Position numbers and translations under genes: made by a program | Assembly (NCBI GenBank): GCA_012719255.1 | Contig: JAAYAS010000191.1 | Location: 1 to 15,079, forward strand | DNA: 15,079 nucleotides | Source: Microbacteriaceae bacterium | GTDB lineage: Bacteria; Actinomycetota; Actinomycetes; Actinomycetales; Microbacteriaceae | Direction of reading: 5' to 3' | The notes under the pieces: model-generated | What the model was told of the DNA's origin: nothing | Database searches by the model: none | Seen by the model: the letters and a program-made list of their open reading frames with translations, nothing else | Shown here: piece after piece, positions 14,101-15,079 of the stretch | Numbering within the stretch: position 1 is the stretch's first letter | Layout: every line of letters starts with the position of its first letter

Positions 14101-15079
14101 GACGACGAGGCTCGAGCCGCCGAGCACGGCGTCGACGACGCGCTCCTGCTCGGTGTCGGCGTCGAGCAGCAGCCGGTCGGCGGCCGGATCGCGGTGGTCG
14201 GGGTCGACGGTCGTCTCGGGCCGCAGCGGCCCGGCGAGCCGCTCGCGCGCGGCGGCGTCGCCGGCGAGCGCGTCGAGCACGGGATGCGCGAGGTCGTCGG
14301 CGTCGTCGACGAGCGCCTCGGCGACGTCGCCGAAGGTCGACAGCGCGGCGCGGCCGTCGACGACGAAGCCCGGCAGCTCGGCGCCGGCGCGGCGGAGGTG
14401 CTCGAAGACCGCCTCCGGCAGCAGCCGGTCGCCGTCGCCGGCGCGCTCCATGAGCTCGCTCGCGCGCACGGTGACGCCGTCGTCGTAGAGCCGGCGCAGC
14501 AGCACCGCGTTCGGATGCGCGCGGCCGCGCAGGCGCAGCTCGTAGTCGCGGCCGAGGCGGCGCAGCGCGGCGGCGCGCAGCAGCACCGGGCAGCGCACCT
14601 CGCCGCCGGTGGTCGTCCAGCTCGCGAGGCCGATGGCGAGCTGCACGCAGCTCAGGCCTCGGGCCGCCTCGAGCTCGGCGCCCTTCTGCGCGACGAGCTC
14701 GGCGGCGTCGAGCGCGTTGCGGAACGCGAGCGGCTCGCGCAGCAGGCTCGTGAGCATCACCGGACGGCCCGACAGCAGCGTCGCGATGCCGGAGGGATGG
14801 GCGGTGGTGAGGTCGAGGTAGGTGCCGCGATCGCCCCGGAAGCGGGCGAGCGCGCTCGGGCCGCCGATGCCGGCGAGCTCGGCGCGCCACGACTCGCGGG
14901 CGGCCTCGAGGTCGGCGGCGGGCTCGGACGGCTCGGGGGCCGGCGCCGCGGGCTCCGCGGCCGCCGGCGCGGTGGAGCCGGGCTCGTCGTGCGCGTGCTC
15001 GTGCTCGTGCTCGTGCTCGGCGGGCTCGGGCTCGGCGGGCGCCGGCCCGGCGGGCGCCGGGTCGTCGAACCCGGGATCG
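11194..15079 (-). CDS. Large helicase/ATPase-like protein with C-terminal Vsr-type nuclease-like domain, 5' end outside window
   Basis: 1294 residues are visible; the frame stays open to the right edge, so the N-terminus is missing. The order is an acidic low-complexity part with EHEHEHEHAH (about 22-31), a region resembling DUF4011-type proteins (ARESWRAELAGIGG onward), then a superfamily-1 helicase core. Motif I reads LPGTGLTQT (GTGLTQT at 331-337) where a lysine is expected. Motif II reads LLLVDAGD (857-861 VDAGD) where DE is expected. Later motifs look sound: GDPVTQ, LTRSYRAGGEDLVELVNARFYGG, and VAMTRARRSLVIVSCIRP with TRARR at 1107-1111. The end carries a PD-(D/E)xK/Vsr-like domain (RIDLDYRGRIPL, AIELD at 1198-1202, LLGWYYLRVHAFELFANP), similar to the MTES_1575 type. 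Such proteins are usually annotated as AAA ATPases; their job is not established. With both ATP motifs changed it may bind rather than hydrolyse nucleotide. Confidence 0.85.
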   Translation of the reverse strand, partial: DPGFDDPAPAGPAPAEPEPAEHEHEHEHAHDEPGSTAPAAAEPAAPAPEPSEPAADLEAARESWRAELAGIGGPSALARFRGDRGTYLDLTTAHPSGIATLLSGRPVMLTSLLREPLAFRNALDAAELVAQKGAELEAARGLSCVQLAIGLASWTTTGGEVRCPVLLRAAALRRLGRDYELRLRGRAHPNAVLLRRLYDDGVTVRASELMERAGDGDRLLPEAVFEHLRRAGAELPGFVVDGRAALSTFGDVAEALVDDADDLAHPVLDALAGDAAARERLAGPLRPETTVDPDHRDPAADRLLLDADTEQERVVDAVLGGSSLVVETLPGTGLTQTVVNTIGQLVDRDRRVLVVTPRAASVRAIRARLRAVGLDGLAVTPRTLRRDGIAAISRNEQAKRPATAELDDALVRLRHALADYREALDAPSPDFGVAPFDALEALSRLELLDVPPSTTARLDREALVRFAAPEAREAAAERLRELGRLGAFRYRPDDSPWFGVAFGSPEEVAELHGAAKRLDDGRIREVLESGRALVGRTNLTPPESLGQLGVYLRLLADIRETLDRFSSEVFDADLPQLIEATGNRRDGSDMPAARRRELRAVARDLVRPGVAVGDLHDSLKYVHRQRILWHRYVADGALPNVPSGIEAVRREYRDLVELARPIDEALADAGEVTIADTPIDELEARVAALAADSEVLDDIVERIVLADELRGDGLGPLLGDLLERRIEGDEVGDELEQAWWQSVLEFQLQEHKALLNANTRVLARLENDFRLVDEAHTASSAEQLAWQLAQSWKVGLVDHADEGEALRQLLRGGAVNSRMLVERAERLSRTIAQVWIATPYDVPRIDDRIRFDALLLVDAGDMSVAEAVGAIRRADQVVAFGDPVTQAPAPFTIAVRPRTESHPASSLDPAEARRRADDSIFARLAALVPTVSLTRSYRAGGEDLVELVNARFYGGRLESMPWAGAFLGHSSLTYSYVPDGTGMPDSRTGTVEATDAEVTRAVELVLDHAIHRPHESLMVITASAVHAQRVEQAVWSAVSNRPEVVDFFTAPRGEPFLVTTIEHAAALSRDRVVFSLGYGMTPHGRVLSDFGVLATPLGERALAVAMTRARRSLVIVSCIRPEQLDLSRMTAGTIGLAEILTELEERTERPGATAPLDEQRAPMLVDLARRLAAYGMRIDLDYRGRIPLAASYGQRAIAIELDARVGAHSPTLREQLRLRPELLKLLGWYYLRVHAFELFANPEAVARRIATALEVPLPEEREPAAGELAAGDRPDGLEAAERRELEAPPTADAD
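14989..15018. repeat. Short tandem hexamer repeat coding for a Glu-His run
   Basis: Four perfect copies of gtgctc (14995-15018) preceded by one variant, gtgcgc. On the coding (minus) strand this gives EHEHEHEHAH. It is in-frame and its copy number may vary by slippage. Confidence 0.85.

Noticed and set aside
14989..15018. Repeat as a CRISPR-like array
   Set aside because: The units are 6 bp without spacers and code in frame for a Glu-His run.
11194..15079. Helicase/nuclease and the methyltransferase together as a restriction or defence system
   Set aside because: They are 7 kb apart, on opposite strands, with housekeeping genes between them, and no other defence gene is present.

Overview
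The window looks like chromosomal DNA from a high-GC actinobacterium, most probably of the order Micrococcales and close to Microbacteriaceae. This rests on very high GC, tight gene packing, many apparently leaderless genes (a TAnnnT -10 box 6-7 nt before the ATG), and a core order of mscL / 5-formyl-THF cyclo-ligase / galU / rimJ / glpR(sepX)-like gene. That order recalls the mycobacterial Rv0985c-Rv0996 neighbourhood. All identifications come from reading the translated sequence; no database search was run.

Layout. (1) 1-2414: the N-terminal half of a DUF222 (13E12-type) protein cut by the window edge, a zinc-less MDR oxidoreductase, and a divergent TetR-family regulator. A 14-bp CTTACA-CC-TGTAAG operator lies between the last two. 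(2) 2416-4528: a tRNA-Ala(CGC) with its own promoter and a terminator after it, then three + strand genes that each look leaderless: a pentapeptide/DinB fusion, a small amino-type DNA methyltransferase and a thioredoxin-like protein. (3) 4545-8433, minus strand: galU, rimJ (4-bp GTGA overlap), a GlpR/SepX-like divisome membrane protein, and a one-pass membrane protein with a Pro/Glu-rich tail. (4) 8467-9621, plus strand: 5-formyl-THF cyclo-ligase (promoter interlocked with that of galU) and mscL. (5) 9691-15079, minus strand: a large helicase/nuclease-like protein running off the right edge, a 64-aa charged protein, and an MFS transporter overlapping it by 8 bp. mscL and the MFS gene converge on a set of competing hairpins.

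How the genes work together. galU supplies UDP-glucose for the envelope and RimJ acetylates proteins. The GlpR/SepX-like protein probably acts at the divisome, and MscL relieves osmotic pressure, so the centre has an envelope and division flavour. The TetR/MDR pair is a self-contained detoxification-style switch. No prophage, insertion sequence, CRISPR array or classical defence island is visible. The most unusual points are the helicase-like protein whose Walker A lysine and Walker B glutamate are both missing, a 9-bp direct repeat in the glpR promoter resembling MtrA sites, the interlocked galU/cyclo-ligase promoters, and the TetR gene with no conventional start codon downstream of its own operator.
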